Shown in pieces: positions 35,001 to 44,262 of a stretch of 64,000 nucleotides of DNA. The first letter of the stretch is position 1, and every line of letters starts with the position of its first letter. The notes below the pieces were generated by a model that saw nothing but the letters and a program-made list of their open reading frames with translations, had not been told where the DNA came from and did no database searches. The stretch comes from Pseudarthrobacter enclensis (lineage in GTDB: Bacteria; Actinomycetota; Actinomycetes; Actinomycetales; Micrococcaceae). The stretch spans positions 1 through 64,000 of the forward strand of contig NZ_JAUSRE010000015.1 of NCBI RefSeq assembly GCF_030811655.1. Reading direction: 5' to 3'. The position numbers and the translations under genes are program-made.

Positions 35001-35639
35001 ATGCCGGAACAGCACGACATCCCAACGACCGGCTGGGTTCTTGCCTGGGCCGACCTCCAGGAACGTCCGGCCGAGGCCGCCAGCCACGGGTTCGCCGTCG
35101 GGACCGGCGCGGAGCAGTCGTCCGAAAGCCGGGAGTACATAACGGGCTGGCCGGGCCCGGGCACGGAGGAGCTTGCAGCCAAGGCAGCGGCCGAAGGGAT
35201 CCGCCTCACCCTGGTTACCGCCGAATCCGGCGCTGCGGACGGTCCGGCCCCCGGGGGCCTCACCCCGGTGTCCGAGCGGGTGCTGCTCATGGCCCCGACC
35301 GCGGAGCTGAGTGCGGGTGTGGAACTGCCTGAGAATGCGCAGGTGGCGCTGGCACCCATGGAGACGTTCGACGCCGTCGAAATCACCCTCTTTGACCGCC
35401 CCGTGGCACGGGGGCGCATCCAGGTCCGGGACGATTTCGCGGCGGTGGCCATCAGGGAGCTGCCCGAGGGGCCGGAAAAGGAGACGCTGGAACGGGCACT
35501 CTTCGCGGCCATGGCCGAAGAGGCCTTCATCCACGGCGCAGAGTACCTGCACATGGTGGTCGGACAAGAGGCCGCTGCGTCCTACGAGGCGTCGGGATGG
35601 ACGGCGGCGGCCCGGCTGGTGAGTTTCGAAAAGATATGA
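35001..35639 (+). CDS. GNAT-like acetyltransferase-fold protein
   Basis: A 212-residue cytoplasmic protein. The C-terminal third, ALFAAMAEEAFIHGAEYLHM then VVGQEAAASYEASGWTAAARLVSFE, has the layout of the last helix and strands of GNAT enzymes (helix, GA, strand, AxxxYExxGW, strand). The first half is Glu/Ala-rich and may be a degenerate GNAT domain with LTLVTAESG. The acetyl-CoA loop (Q/RxxGxG/A) is not clear, so activity is uncertain. AGGA lies 8 bases before the ATG. It stands alone. Confidence 0.6.
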   Translation: MPEQHDIPTTGWVLAWADLQERPAEAASHGFAVGTGAEQSSESREYITGWPGPGTEELAAKAAAEGIRLTLVTAESGAADGPAPGGLTPVSERVLLMAPTAELSAGVELPENAQVALAPMETFDAVEITLFDRPVARGRIQVRDDFAAVAIRELPEGPEKETLERALFAAMAEEAFIHGAEYLHMVVGQEAAASYEASGWTAAARLVSFEKI

Positions 35640-35691
35640 CGACGGCGGCACGGCCTCCGTGGCCCGGGCCGCCCGAGCGTCATGGCAGGAA

Positions 35692-36933
35692 CTAGTAGGG
35701 CCTGCCCACCACTACCTGCGACGGGCTATGGGTGACGTAGCCGTTTGCCCAGGAGAACAGTGCCCGGACTTTCTGCTGGAAGCCCGGGAGCAGGGCAAGG
35801 TGGACCGCCAGCCACGATACGAATGCCAGCGGACCCTGCAGCTGCAGGCGCCGGCGGCCCAATTCCGCCACCGCTGCTCCGCGCCCCACCATGGCCATGT
35901 ACCCTTTGTCCCAGTACCGGAAGGGCTCCCGCCTGCCGCCGGTCAGGTCCGCATAGATGTTACGTGCAGCCCACTTTCCCGACTGCTGGGCCACCGACCC
36001 CAGCTGGGGAAGTTTGTTGCCGTCCGCATCGGTGATGTTGGCGGAGTCGCCCAGAACGTACACGCCCTCGAGGTCAGGTGCGGTCAGGTCAGGCTGCACG
36101 TCCACCCGGCCGCCCCTGCCCTGCTTCAGGCCCGACTCAGTGATGATCCGTCCGGCCTGCAGCCCGCCCGCCCACACAACGATCCGTGCGGGGATGAGGG
36201 TCCCGTCCTTAAGGGTCACTCCGTCGGTGCGCACTTCACCCACTGGCTGGCCCATATGCAGCTGGACTCCAAGTTTTGTCAGCCGGTCCCGTGCGTAGGC
36301 CTGCGACTTCTCCGAAAAGGCAGCCAGCACATTGGGAACCATGTCCACCAGGTGGACATGGCATCGGGCTGCCAGCCCCGGTGAGAAGTACTTTGGCACG
36401 AGGTACTTGACGTTCTCCGCGAGCGCCCCGGCAGTCTCCACGCCGGTGGGGCCTCCTCCCACCACGATCACGTCAGCTTCAGCGGACGGCTCGCGGTCGG
36501 CCTCGTCCAGGGCTGCGGTAATGGCAGCGCTGAGCCGCGTTGCGTCGGCCACCGAGTACAAAGGATAGGCGTGCTCATCAGCGCCGGGGGTGTTGAAGAA
36601 GTTCGGCACCGCCCCCGTGGCGATGACCAGGATCCGCGCGCGGTAACTGGACCCGTCCGCGGTGGTGACCGTCCGGTTGGCCGCGTCAATCGCGGTCACT
36701 TCCGCAGTCAGGACGCGGACGTTATTGATCCTGCGGAACTCCGACCGGAGTGGCCGGGTGACTGCGGAAACACCAATCTGGGATGCAGCCACTTGGTAAA
36801 GGAGCGGCTGGAACTGCTGGTAGTTGTTCGCGTCGAGCAGCAGCACCCGGACGCCCTTGCGGCCCAACTCCTCAGCCGCCGCCTTTCCTGCGAAACCGCC
36901 GCCAACCACAATGACCTGGTATGAATCGTCCAT
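35692..36933 (-). CDS. type II NADH dehydrogenase-like FAD oxidoreductase
   Basis: The 413-residue flavoprotein has an N-terminal FAD fold (VIVVGGGFAGKAAAEELGRKG), NNYQQFQPLLYQVA, the ATG motif VIATGAVPNFF, an NAD fold (DVIVVGGGPTGVETAGALAE) and the second FAD motif GVYVLGDSANI. The C-terminal segment carries GKGYMAMVGRGAAVAE and a membrane-binding amphipathic region WLAVHLALLPGF, as in NDH-2. It should oxidise NADH and reduce menaquinone at the inner face of the membrane without proton pumping. ATG 36933 lies 6 bases after TATGTT (minus strand), with no ribosome-binding site. Confidence 0.85.
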   Translation of the reverse strand: MDDSYQVIVVGGGFAGKAAAEELGRKGVRVLLLDANNYQQFQPLLYQVAASQIGVSAVTRPLRSEFRRINNVRVLTAEVTAIDAANRTVTTADGSSYRARILVIATGAVPNFFNTPGADEHAYPLYSVADATRLSAAITAALDEADREPSAEADVIVVGGGPTGVETAGALAENVKYLVPKYFSPGLAARCHVHLVDMVPNVLAAFSEKSQAYARDRLTKLGVQLHMGQPVGEVRTDGVTLKDGTLIPARIVVWAGGLQAGRIITESGLKQGRGGRVDVQPDLTAPDLEGVYVLGDSANITDADGNKLPQLGSVAQQSGKWAARNIYADLTGGRREPFRYWDKGYMAMVGRGAAVAELGRRRLQLQGPLAFVSWLAVHLALLPGFQQKVRALFSWANGYVTHSPSQVVVGRPY

Positions 36934-37060
36934 TCGAGCAACATACCCCTCCCAGCCGGTGAGTAACAGGGTCCCCGGGGCGCTGCGTCACCGGGACGTT
37001 CACCGGGCTGCAGGCGCCGATGCCTGCGGGAGCCCGCCGGCAGGCACCTAAGATGGCGGC

Positions 37061-38077
37061 ATGGAAGACGAAGCCCTGGCGGACATTGCGGACCGCCTGT
37101 ATGCCGGGGCGCTGGACAACTTCGTGTCCGCCCGTGCCGCCGCGGCCAAGGAGGTGGCGCACCGGGATGAGGATTTGGCGGCGGCGGTCCGCGGCCTGCC
37201 AAAGCCGTCCGTCGCTGCGTGGGCAGTGAACATGCTTGCACGGCACCGGCCGGACGTTCTGGCGGAGCTGGGCGAACTTGGGGAGCGGATGCGGTCAGCC
37301 CAGGACTCGCTTGATGCTCCCGCCCTGCGCGAGCTGGGCCGTGAACGCCGCACCATGCTCGCCGACGCCGTGGACACCGCCCGGTCCGTCGCCCGGGAAC
37401 AGGGCCGGTCCATCAGCGACACGATGGCTTCCGATGTCGAGGAAACCCTCCGGGCCCTGACGGCAGACCAAGGCGCGGCCAGCGCCGTCGGCAGCGGGCG
37501 CCTGTTGAAAGTCCTCTCTGCGGACGGCGTCAATGACGTCGACCTTGAAGGGGCGGTAGCCCTCCCCGGGCTGCTTCCGGCGCGGTCCACGGAAGACGCG
37601 GGCGCTGCCCGCCGGGCGCCGGAGACAACAGCGCCAAAGACAACTACGTCCAGGGGGCAGTCGGCAAGGGAGCCGTCAGCAAAAACGCGGACGACGGCGG
37701 CCCTTGGATCGGAACCGAAACCAGACAAGCCCCGGCTTGAGGCCGTCCGGCAGACTCCGCGAGCGGCCTCACCGCCGGCGCTCGAACGCGCCAGGGCGGC
37801 CCTGGCGGAGGCGCAGGCCGCAGAAGGGGAGGCGTCCCGGCTGGCCGCTGAACTGCAGGAGCAGGAAGAGCAAACCCGCAGCAGGATTGTGGAACTGCAG
37901 CAGGAGACAGCGGAGCTGCGCGCCCGGCTCAAGTCCGCGGAAGAAAGCCTGGAGCGCGCCCGCAAGCAGGTTGCGGGCACTTCCGCCGAAGCGAAACAGG
38001 CGAAGCGGGCGGCAGAAAAAGCCAGCCGCACAGCCATGCTTGCGCAGGAGAGGGTGCTGCGCCTGGACAACCACTAG
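37061..38077 (+). CDS. coiled-coil protein of unknown function
   Basis: 338 residues. The N-terminal 150 residues are helical and well conserved in appearance: LYAGALDNFVSARAAAAKEV, then LPKPSVAAWAVNMLARHRPDVL and EEVxxxLRALT-like segments. The middle (about 170-235) is low-complexity Pro/Thr/Ala, and residues about 240-335 are a strong coiled coil rich in Glu, Gln, Arg and Ala. I know similar actinobacterial proteins only as conserved hypotheticals. ATG 37061 is 6 bases after TAAGAT (37049-37054). It is divergent from the NADH dehydrogenase gene with 127 bp between the starts. Confidence 0.7.
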   Translation: MEDEALADIADRLYAGALDNFVSARAAAAKEVAHRDEDLAAAVRGLPKPSVAAWAVNMLARHRPDVLAELGELGERMRSAQDSLDAPALRELGRERRTMLADAVDTARSVAREQGRSISDTMASDVEETLRALTADQGAASAVGSGRLLKVLSADGVNDVDLEGAVALPGLLPARSTEDAGAARRAPETTAPKTTTSRGQSAREPSAKTRTTAALGSEPKPDKPRLEAVRQTPRAASPPALERARAALAEAQAAEGEASRLAAELQEQEEQTRSRIVELQQETAELRARLKSAEESLERARKQVAGTSAEAKQAKRAAEKASRTAMLAQERVLRLDNH

Positions 38078-38141
38078 AGTCCCATGGCTCCGGTCCGGAA
38101 TCCCTCTCGCCCTGGACGGCGCCCGGACTTACTGTTGACCT

Positions 38142-39236
38142 ATGGATGCCGCAGCAACCCGTGCTTTCGCAGTACCACCTGTTTCGGTCCACCGCCCCAC
38201 AACGGCCGCTGAAGACGTCGTCACCCTCGCGGCCGGTGTCTGGCTCCTGGCCGGGACCTATGTCGACGGCTGGGCCCACAACAACCTCCGCGGGCTCGAG
38301 ACCTTCTTCACCCCGTGGCACGCGATCCTCTATTCGGGCTTTGCAGCCTGTGCCGTGTGGATCGCGGCCCTCACCTGGCGCCGGCACGCCCCGGGCACCC
38401 CATGGACGGAAGCAATTCCTGCCGGATACGGGGCCGCGGTTGCCGGCGTGGTCCTCTTCCTGGCATCCGGACTGGGCGACTTCGCCTGGCATTCGGCATT
38501 CGGTATTGAACAAAACATCAGTGCCCTCTTCAGCCCGTCCCATCTGGGGCTCGCGACCGGCGGCTTCCTCATTCTCGGCGCTCCGTTCTCCGCAGCCTGG
38601 AATGCTCCCAGGCGGTCATGGCAGCAACTCATCCCCGCCGCGGTGAGCGCCATGCTCGCAGGAATGGTTGCAGCGTTCATCCTGCAGGAGTTCGCCGTCT
38701 TCGCCCGCCACGGGCTCGTCCAGACGTACGTCACCGCAGGCGGGGCCCCGCCCACGGTGACGGGCCCGACGTCGTCAAGCATCATGATCTCGCTGGCAAC
38801 CTTCCTCGTCTCCACGGTGGCGCTCTTCGTTCCTGTCCTGCTGATGTCCTTGCGGTGGCGCCTGCACGCCGCGGTTCCTGCGGCCATGGTGCTGCTCCCC
38901 TCCGCGGCCCTGCAGACCATGGTGGCGCTGCGGGACGCCTGGCTTATCCCGGCAGCCCTCGCCGGTGCCCTCCTGGTGGGCCTGGTGTGGGCGCTGGTAC
39001 GTCCGGTTCCCGACCGCCCGGGAAGGATCATGGCCGCGGCAGGCGTGTGCCCCATCGTGTTCTGGGGGCCCTATTTCGCAGGGGTGGCTATCCATGACGG
39101 CGCGCTCAGCTTCCCGCCTGAAATCTGGAGCGGAACACTCGTGTGGACGGGGCTTGGGATGCTCGCATTGGCTGCGCTCACACTGAAGGTACGGGGAACG
39201 GCAAGTTCCGGCCCAGTGCTTGAAGAGGGCCGGTGA
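38142..39236 (+). CDS. polytopic membrane protein of unknown function
   Basis: 364 residues with about nine to ten hydrophobic helices. Distinctive features are the polar and His-containing loop TYVDGWAHNNLRGLETFFTP then WHAILYSGF, GDFAWHSAFGIEQNI and LFSPSHLGLATGGF. Several His and Asp residues near the membrane face (DGWAHNN, WHAILY, FAWHSAFG, SPSHLG) might bind metal or haem, but I recognise no family. It starts at ATG 38142, 6 bases after TACTGT (38130-38135), which indicates a separate leaderless transcript although the upstream gene is only 64 bp away. Confidence 0.65.
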   Translation: MDAAATRAFAVPPVSVHRPTTAAEDVVTLAAGVWLLAGTYVDGWAHNNLRGLETFFTPWHAILYSGFAACAVWIAALTWRRHAPGTPWTEAIPAGYGAAVAGVVLFLASGLGDFAWHSAFGIEQNISALFSPSHLGLATGGFLILGAPFSAAWNAPRRSWQQLIPAAVSAMLAGMVAAFILQEFAVFARHGLVQTYVTAGGAPPTVTGPTSSSIMISLATFLVSTVALFVPVLLMSLRWRLHAAVPAAMVLLPSAALQTMVALRDAWLIPAALAGALLVGLVWALVRPVPDRPGRIMAAAGVCPIVFWGPYFAGVAIHDGALSFPPEIWSGTLVWTGLGMLALAALTLKVRGTASSGPVLEEGR

Positions 39237-39317
39237 TCCAGGCTTTGATTGCTCCCGTCGTGACAACACGCGGCCCTGGTTCCACAGAATGTCAGACCCC
39301 GGTTGCAGACTGGATTC

Positions 39318-39503
39318 ATGGAAAACCAGGCAGTACAGGAATTTCACGTAACGTACTTTGACGCCGATTGCGGCCGGGCCCGGGCCGAAGTCTTTGAGAC
39401 GCTGGAAGAGGCGGAACGCTTCGCCTGCCGCCACTGCCACGGCGAAGACAGCTGGGCCGTGGTGGACGCCATTACCGTGGAGCACATCCAGGCGGCTGCC
39501 TGA
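39318..39503 (+). CDS. small protein of unknown function
   Basis: 61 residues, MENQAVQEFHVTYFDADCGR and onward. It looks like a small alpha/beta domain: strand (FHVTYFDADC), helix (ETLEEAERFACRHCHGE), strand (SWAVVDAITVEHI). Two Cys and two His (CRHCH) could bind metal. Codon use is normal. There is no clear ribosome-binding site; CAGACT lies 6 bases before the ATG. Unknown family. Confidence 0.5.
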   Translation: MENQAVQEFHVTYFDADCGRARAEVFETLEEAERFACRHCHGEDSWAVVDAITVEHIQAAA

Positions 39504-39547
39504 GTTCTCCCCGGAACGCCCTCCGCGGGTCCAGGACCCTTAACGGC

Positions 39548-39590
39548 GTCAGCCCGTGCTGCCCGGCGATGGCCGGCAGCACGGGCTGAC
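39548..39590. terminator. bidirectional hairpin before the aldo/keto reductase
   Basis: A perfect 16-bp stem (GTCAGCCCGTGCTGCC and complement) with an 11-base loop separates two convergent genes. No long T tract follows, but the stem is very stable. Confidence 0.7.
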
Positions 39591-39641
39591 GTTGGTTCGG
39601 CGGCGGTTGCCGGCCGGTCGGGCCGGTGCCGCCATCGCGGT

Positions 39642-40487
39642 CTAGGCGAAGTCGGAGACCGCAGGATCGGCACCGATGCGGCCTTCGCCGCCGGCGGTCC
39701 GGTCCAGGTTGTTGATGGCTTCGACATCCTCGGCGTCCAAGGACACCTCGAGGGCTGCGAAGTTCTCCTTGATGCGTGACTCGGTCACGGACTTGGGAAT
39801 GACCACGTTGCCAATCGCCAGGTGCCAGGCGATGACTACCTGGGCCGGGGTGGCCTGGTGCTTCTCAGCGATGGACGCGATGGTGGGGTCCTTCAGCAGC
39901 TCGCCGCCCTGCCCCAGCGGGGACCAGGCCTGGGTCAGGATGCCCTTCGACGCTGCGAACTCACGCAGTTCGCCCTGGTTGAAGTAGGGGTGCAGCTCGA
40001 TCTGGTGGATGGCCGGCACTACGCCCGTTTCGTCGATGATGCGCTGCAGGCCCTCGACGGTGAAGTTGGAGACGCCAATTGACTTGACGCGGCCGCGCTT
40101 CTGGAGCTCGATCAGCGCCTTCCAGGTGTCAACGTACTTGTCCTGCTTGGGCTGCATCCAGTGGATCAGGTAGAGGTCCAGCGTTTCCAGGCCCAGCCGG
40201 TCCATGGATTCCTCGAAGGCGGCGAGGGTCGACTCGTATCCCTGGTCCGCGTTCCACAGCTTGGTGGTGATGAAGATCTGCTCCGGCGACAGGCCCGAGC
40301 CGGCGATGGCGCGGCCCACGCCGGCCTCGTTGCCATAGATCTTTGCCGTGTCGATGTGGCGGAAGCCGGCTTCGAATGCCTGGCGGACAACCTTTTCAGC
40401 CACGTCGTCCTCAACCTGCCACACACCGTAGCCGAGCTGGGGAATCGTGTTTCCGTCGTTGAAAGTCAAGGTAGGTGAAAGAGTCAT
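39642..40487 (-). CDS. aldo/keto reductase
   Basis: A 281-residue NADPH-dependent carbonyl reductase of the AKR5-type group (2,5-diketo-D-gluconate reductase-like). The catalytic tetrad is visible: Asp in GFRHIDTAKIYGNE (Asp with Tyr of IYGNE), Lys in FITTKLWNADQGY and His in YLIHWMQP. The C-terminal PKSVTESRIKENF motif binds the NADPH phosphate. It probably reduces small aldehydes or ketones in the cytoplasm; the physiological substrate is not predictable. AGGA precedes the ATG. Confidence 0.9.
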   Translation of the reverse strand: MTLSPTLTFNDGNTIPQLGYGVWQVEDDVAEKVVRQAFEAGFRHIDTAKIYGNEAGVGRAIAGSGLSPEQIFITTKLWNADQGYESTLAAFEESMDRLGLETLDLYLIHWMQPKQDKYVDTWKALIELQKRGRVKSIGVSNFTVEGLQRIIDETGVVPAIHQIELHPYFNQGELREFAASKGILTQAWSPLGQGGELLKDPTIASIAEKHQATPAQVVIAWHLAIGNVVIPKSVTESRIKENFAALEVSLDAEDVEAINNLDRTAGGEGRIGADPAVSDFA

Positions 40488-40594
40488 GACTTCATCCTGC
40501 CAAAGCCGCCGGACCCGGCGCTGCCATTTTCGGCGCTGTCAGCCAGACGCTTAACCGGAAAGTATGCTTCCGAATTGGGAATAATCCGCTGCGG

Positions 40595-41047
40595 CTAAGG
40601 CAACTTGCCCCCGCGCAGCTGCCGCTCGGCGTCGTCCACCTGCTGGAAGACGGCCTCCGCACGGCGCCGGACCGACGCCGCCCCTACGGGTACGGGACCA
40701 ACGGCCAGCCGAAGCATGGCTGCTGCTTCGGCCGTCGTGGCAAGTGAATTGCCCGCCTTGGACAGGGACCTATGCACGTCCGCGAGGGATGCCGGAATGT
40801 CCAGGCCGTCACTGGGCGCGCGCCGCTGGGCCTCCATGCACACCGCTCTGACCCGCTGCAGCAGGGCAGCGAGTTCATTGGCGATCTCCACCAGCTCGGC
40901 GTACAGCTGGTCATCCTCCACGCCCTCAAGCACCTGGTGGAAGCGGTCAAGTCCCCGGTGGAAGCGGTCATGGGCGCGGCGCCACAGCCCCTTGCCCAGT
41001 TCCGCGTCGTCCCTGCGCCCCTGCCTGGCAGCACTGAAAAAGCCCAA
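40595..41047 (-). CDS. hypothetical helical protein coupled to the proteasome activator gene
   Basis: With a TTG start at 41047 this gives 150 residues beginning LGFFSAARQGRRDDAELGKG, followed by WRRAHDRFHRGLDRFHQVLEGV and long amphipathic helices rich in Ala, Leu and Arg. TTG is chosen because the frame continues upstream only through sequence that is the end of the proteasome activator gene in another frame, because AGG lies 7 bases upstream, and because a short MGFFS-type start is plausible. It begins 7 bp after the activator gene stop, so the two are probably co-translated. The family is unknown to me. Confidence 0.6.
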   Translation of the reverse strand: MGFFSAARQGRRDDAELGKGLWRRAHDRFHRGLDRFHQVLEGVEDDQLYAELVEIANELAALLQRVRAVCMEAQRRAPSDGLDIPASLADVHRSLSKAGNSLATTAEAAAMLRLAVGPVPVGAASVRRRAEAVFQQVDDAERQLRGGKLP

Positions 41048-41054
41048 GCGGAAC

Positions 41055-41681
41055 CTACAGGTACTGCCCCGGACCGTGGTCCGACTCGTCGCGCTGGTTG
41101 GGCGCGCCCTGCGCGGGCGGCCGTGCCCCGGCCGGCGCACGCTGCGGCTCACCGTTTTCACCGATGACGACGCCGGGCGCAATCATGGTGCCCGGCGGCA
41201 GTTGGCGAAGCTGCAGCTGTGCCGCAGCGTGTTCCCGGGCGGCGTTCTGCGCCGCGATGGCCGTCTGGATGCCATGGAACAGGCCTTCCAGCCAGCCCAC
41301 CAGCTGGGCCTGGGCGATGCGGAGTTCAGCATCCGAGGGGGTGGCATTGTCGGAGAACGGCAGGTTGATCCTGTCCAGTTCAGCCACCAGCTCGGGGGCA
41401 AGGCCGTCCTCCAGCTCCTTGATGGAACGCTTGTGGATGGCTGCCAGCCGCCCCCTCGCGGCCTCGTCCAGGGGTGCGGACTTTACCTCTTCCAGCAACT
41501 GCCTGATCATGGTGCCGATCCGCATCACCTTGGCCGGTTCGTCAACAAGGTCGTGCAAGCTGCTGCGCTGCGGCCTTCCGTCCGTTCCCCGCGATGCCTG
41601 GAGCGGCGACGGGTCGTCGTCAACGGGGGTGCCTTCTACCGGGAGGTCCTCAGCTGCCTGAGTGTCATTGGGATCGCTCAT
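41055..41681 (-). CDS. bacterial proteasome activator (Bpa/PafE) homologue
   Basis: 208 residues. The core, EPAKVMRIGTMIRQLLEEVK then LDEAARGRLAAIHKRSIKEL and ELRIAQAQLVGWLEGLFHGI, is the four-helix bundle of Bpa, the ATP-independent ring activator of the actinobacterial 20S proteasome. The N-terminal and Pro/Gly-rich C-terminal arms are disordered. The last four residues are GQYL, the same docking motif with penultimate Tyr that mycobacterial Bpa uses to enter the proteasome alpha ring. No proteasome genes are in this window. A weak GAGTAT box is 6 bases before the ATG. Confidence 0.88.
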   Translation of the reverse strand: MSDPNDTQAAEDLPVEGTPVDDDPSPLQASRGTDGRPQRSSLHDLVDEPAKVMRIGTMIRQLLEEVKSAPLDEAARGRLAAIHKRSIKELEDGLAPELVAELDRINLPFSDNATPSDAELRIAQAQLVGWLEGLFHGIQTAIAAQNAAREHAAAQLQLRQLPPGTMIAPGVVIGENGEPQRAPAGARPPAQGAPNQRDESDHGPGQYL

Positions 41682-41761
41682 GCGTTCATACTCTCATGCG
41701 CCATCGGGCCCCGGGCCACTCCATGAACGCCCTCCGGACGCCCTGTCCGCTGCGGGCTCAA

Positions 41762-41965
41762 TCAGCAGCACCTGCCCTGCGGGTTGCTGTCCTGGCGGTC
41801 CGTGCGGTCCCGCCAGAACTCCCGCTCGCTGAGCGGCGCCTCCTGGTGCCCCGCCGCACTGTGGTGTTCCAGGTACTTGGCGTACGCGTCCGCGCCCATG
41901 ACGCCGCCAAGGTACCGGGCGAAGCCGCGGAACCCGTTGGCCACCAGGGCGATGCCGCTGCTCAT
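41762..41965 (-). CDS. YbdD/YjiX family small protein
   Basis: 67 residues with the family signature GADAYAKYLEHHSAAGHQEA then PLSEREFWRDRTDRQ and a Cys-Cys end. YbdD-type proteins are encoded next to CstA-type transporters and are thought to be needed for or to modulate pyruvate uptake. The ATG overlaps the cstA stop by one base (TGATG), so the genes are translationally coupled. Confidence 0.9.
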   Translation of the reverse strand: MSSGIALVANGFRGFARYLGGVMGADAYAKYLEHHSAAGHQEAPLSEREFWRDRTDRQDSNPQGRCC

Positions 41966-44262
41966 CAGTGCCCTGCCCGCTCAAGGCGGGCGTCCGCCGG
42001 AACTTTCTCCCATTCGGCGGCCAGCTCGCGCTCAGCAGTGGTGGGCACCAGCCCGGCCGGGGCAAACACCCGTGACGGAACAAATGGGTCCTCGTTGTCC
42101 GTGGTGGCTGTCCCTGCCGCCCTGTCCCGGAACGCTTTTAGGGTGGCGAGCACGGCCGTCACAATCACGATGATGCTCAGCACCACGAAGATCACGGACA
42201 GCCAGCCCTGGATGGCGGTGTTGCGGACCACTGCCTCCATGGCCGCCACGGTCTTGGCGGTTCCGAACTCGGTCTTGCCGTCCGCCAGGGCCTTGCTGAA
42301 GGCTGCGTTGTTGGCGAAGTACCCCACGGCCGGGACGGGCGAGAAGATCTTCTGGTAGCTCGCGGTGATGGTCACCACGGCGGCGAAGGCCAGCGGCAGG
42401 GCGACAATCCACAGGTACTTGAAGGTTCCTCGTTTGGCGACGATGGCCAGGACCACAGCCAGCGCGATGGCGGCGAGCAGCTGGTTGGCGATGCCGAACA
42501 GCGGGAACAGGGTGTTGATTCCGCCCAGCGGATCGGTGACGCCCATGAGCAGCACGGCGCCCCAAGCGGCCACCATGATGGCGGTGCAGAGCCAGGCACC
42601 GGGACGCCAGGAGGCCTCCTTGAACTTGGGGACGAAGTTGCCGATCGAGTCCTGCAGCATGAACCGGGCAACGCGTGTTCCGGCGTCCACTGCCGTGAGG
42701 ATGAAGAGCGCCTCGAACATGATGGCGAAGTGGTACCAGAAGCCCATCATGGCCGTCCCGCCCACGAACTGGTGCATGATGTGCGCCAGGCCCACGGCCA
42801 GGGTGGGTGCACCGCCTGTCCGGGACACAATGCTCTGCTCCCCCACGTTCGCGGCCGTTTCGCGGAGCAGGCCGGGGGTGATGTTCACGCCGCTGAGGCC
42901 CAGGCTGTTGACCCACGTGGCTGCCGCCTCCGCGGTTCCGCCGGTGAGCGCTGCGGGGGCGTTCATGGCGAAGTACAGGCCGCGGTCAATCGAGATCGCG
43001 GCCACCAGGGCCATGATGGCCACGAAGGACTCCATCAGCATGCCGCCGTAGCCGATGTACCGGGTCTGACGTTCCTTCTCCACCAGCTTGGGGGTGGTTC
43101 CGGACGAGATCAGGGCGTGGAAACCGGACAGGGCACCGCAGGCGATGGTGACGAAGAGGAAGGGGAACAGCGCACCGGACAGCACCGGTCCGTTCTCACG
43201 GGAGGCGAACTCACTGAAGGCCGGGACGCTGACTTCGGGCCGGACCACGATGATGGCCAGCGCGAGCATCACGATCACGCCGATCTTCATGAAGGTGGAG
43301 AGGTAGTCACGCGGGGCCAGGAGGAGCCACACGGGCAGGATCGCCGCGACGAAGCCGTAGATGAGCAGGCCCCAGGCGATGGTCACCTTGTCAAGGTGGA
43401 AGAACGCGGCTCCCCATTCAGTGCCGGCCACCGCGCCACCGCCGATGATGGCGGCCATCAGCAGGACGAAGCCGATGACGGAGACTTCCATGACCTTGCC
43501 GGGGCGCAGGTAGCGGAGGTAAACGCCCATGAACAGGGCAATGGGTATGGTCATGCCCACGGAGAACACACCCCAGGGGCTTTCGCCCAGGGCATTGACG
43601 ACGACGAGCGCCAGGATGGCCACGATGATCACCATGATGAGCAGGGTGGCGATGAGGGCGGCCGTGCCGCCGATGACGCCGAGTTCCTCGCGGGCCATCT
43701 GGCCGAGCGAGCGGCCGCCGCGGCGCATGGAGAAGAACATGACCAGGTAGTCCTGGACGGCGCCGGCGAGGACTACGCCGACAATGATCCAGATGGTGCC
43801 GGGGAGGTAGCCCATCTGTGCGGCGATGACCGGGCCCACCAGCGGCCCGGCCCCGGCGATTGCGGCGAAGTGGTGGCCGAATAGTACGTTGCGGTCGGTG
43901 CGGACGTAGTCCTTGCCGTCGGCCTTGTACTCGGCCGGGGTAGCGCGGCGGTCGTCCGGCTTGGTGATGTAGCGCTCGATCACCTTGGAGTAGAAGCGGT
44001 AGCCGATCAGGTAAGTGCATACTGAAGCGAAGACAAACCAGATGGCGTTGACGGTTTCACCGCGGACAATGGCCAGCATGAACCAGGCGACGCCGCCCAG
44101 CAAGGCGATGGCGGCCCAGAGTGCGATCTTTGCCGGGGTCCATTTCCGGTCTTCGGCCTCGAGCCTGGCCTCGTCCACGGCGGGTGGCGGAAGATTCGGA
44201 TCCGTAGCCAGCCCGTCCTCCGCCCGGGATCCGTTGTTCCGTTGGTCAGGCACTCCGGCCAT
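41965..44262 (-). CDS. cstA: CstA-type carbon starvation/pyruvate transporter
   Basis: 765 residues with about 16-18 transmembrane helices. The CstA signatures are present: AIAGAGPLVGPVIAAQMGYLPG, SMRRGGRSLGQMAREELG, FPFLFVTIACGALSGFHALI, TPKLVEKERQTRYIGYGGML and NTLFPLFGIANQLLA. CstA and its relative BtsT take up pyruvate with protons and are induced by carbon shortage. The start is fixed by AAGGAGGAG 3 bases before the ATG. A TAGGGT box about 55 bases upstream may be its -10. Its partner ybdD follows directly. Confidence 0.93.
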   Translation of the reverse strand: MAGVPDQRNNGSRAEDGLATDPNLPPPAVDEARLEAEDRKWTPAKIALWAAIALLGGVAWFMLAIVRGETVNAIWFVFASVCTYLIGYRFYSKVIERYITKPDDRRATPAEYKADGKDYVRTDRNVLFGHHFAAIAGAGPLVGPVIAAQMGYLPGTIWIIVGVVLAGAVQDYLVMFFSMRRGGRSLGQMAREELGVIGGTAALIATLLIMVIIVAILALVVVNALGESPWGVFSVGMTIPIALFMGVYLRYLRPGKVMEVSVIGFVLLMAAIIGGGAVAGTEWGAAFFHLDKVTIAWGLLIYGFVAAILPVWLLLAPRDYLSTFMKIGVIVMLALAIIVVRPEVSVPAFSEFASRENGPVLSGALFPFLFVTIACGALSGFHALISSGTTPKLVEKERQTRYIGYGGMLMESFVAIMALVAAISIDRGLYFAMNAPAALTGGTAEAAATWVNSLGLSGVNITPGLLRETAANVGEQSIVSRTGGAPTLAVGLAHIMHQFVGGTAMMGFWYHFAIMFEALFILTAVDAGTRVARFMLQDSIGNFVPKFKEASWRPGAWLCTAIMVAAWGAVLLMGVTDPLGGINTLFPLFGIANQLLAAIALAVVLAIVAKRGTFKYLWIVALPLAFAAVVTITASYQKIFSPVPAVGYFANNAAFSKALADGKTEFGTAKTVAAMEAVVRNTAIQGWLSVIFVVLSIIVIVTAVLATLKAFRDRAAGTATTDNEDPFVPSRVFAPAGLVPTTAERELAAEWEKVPADARLERAGH

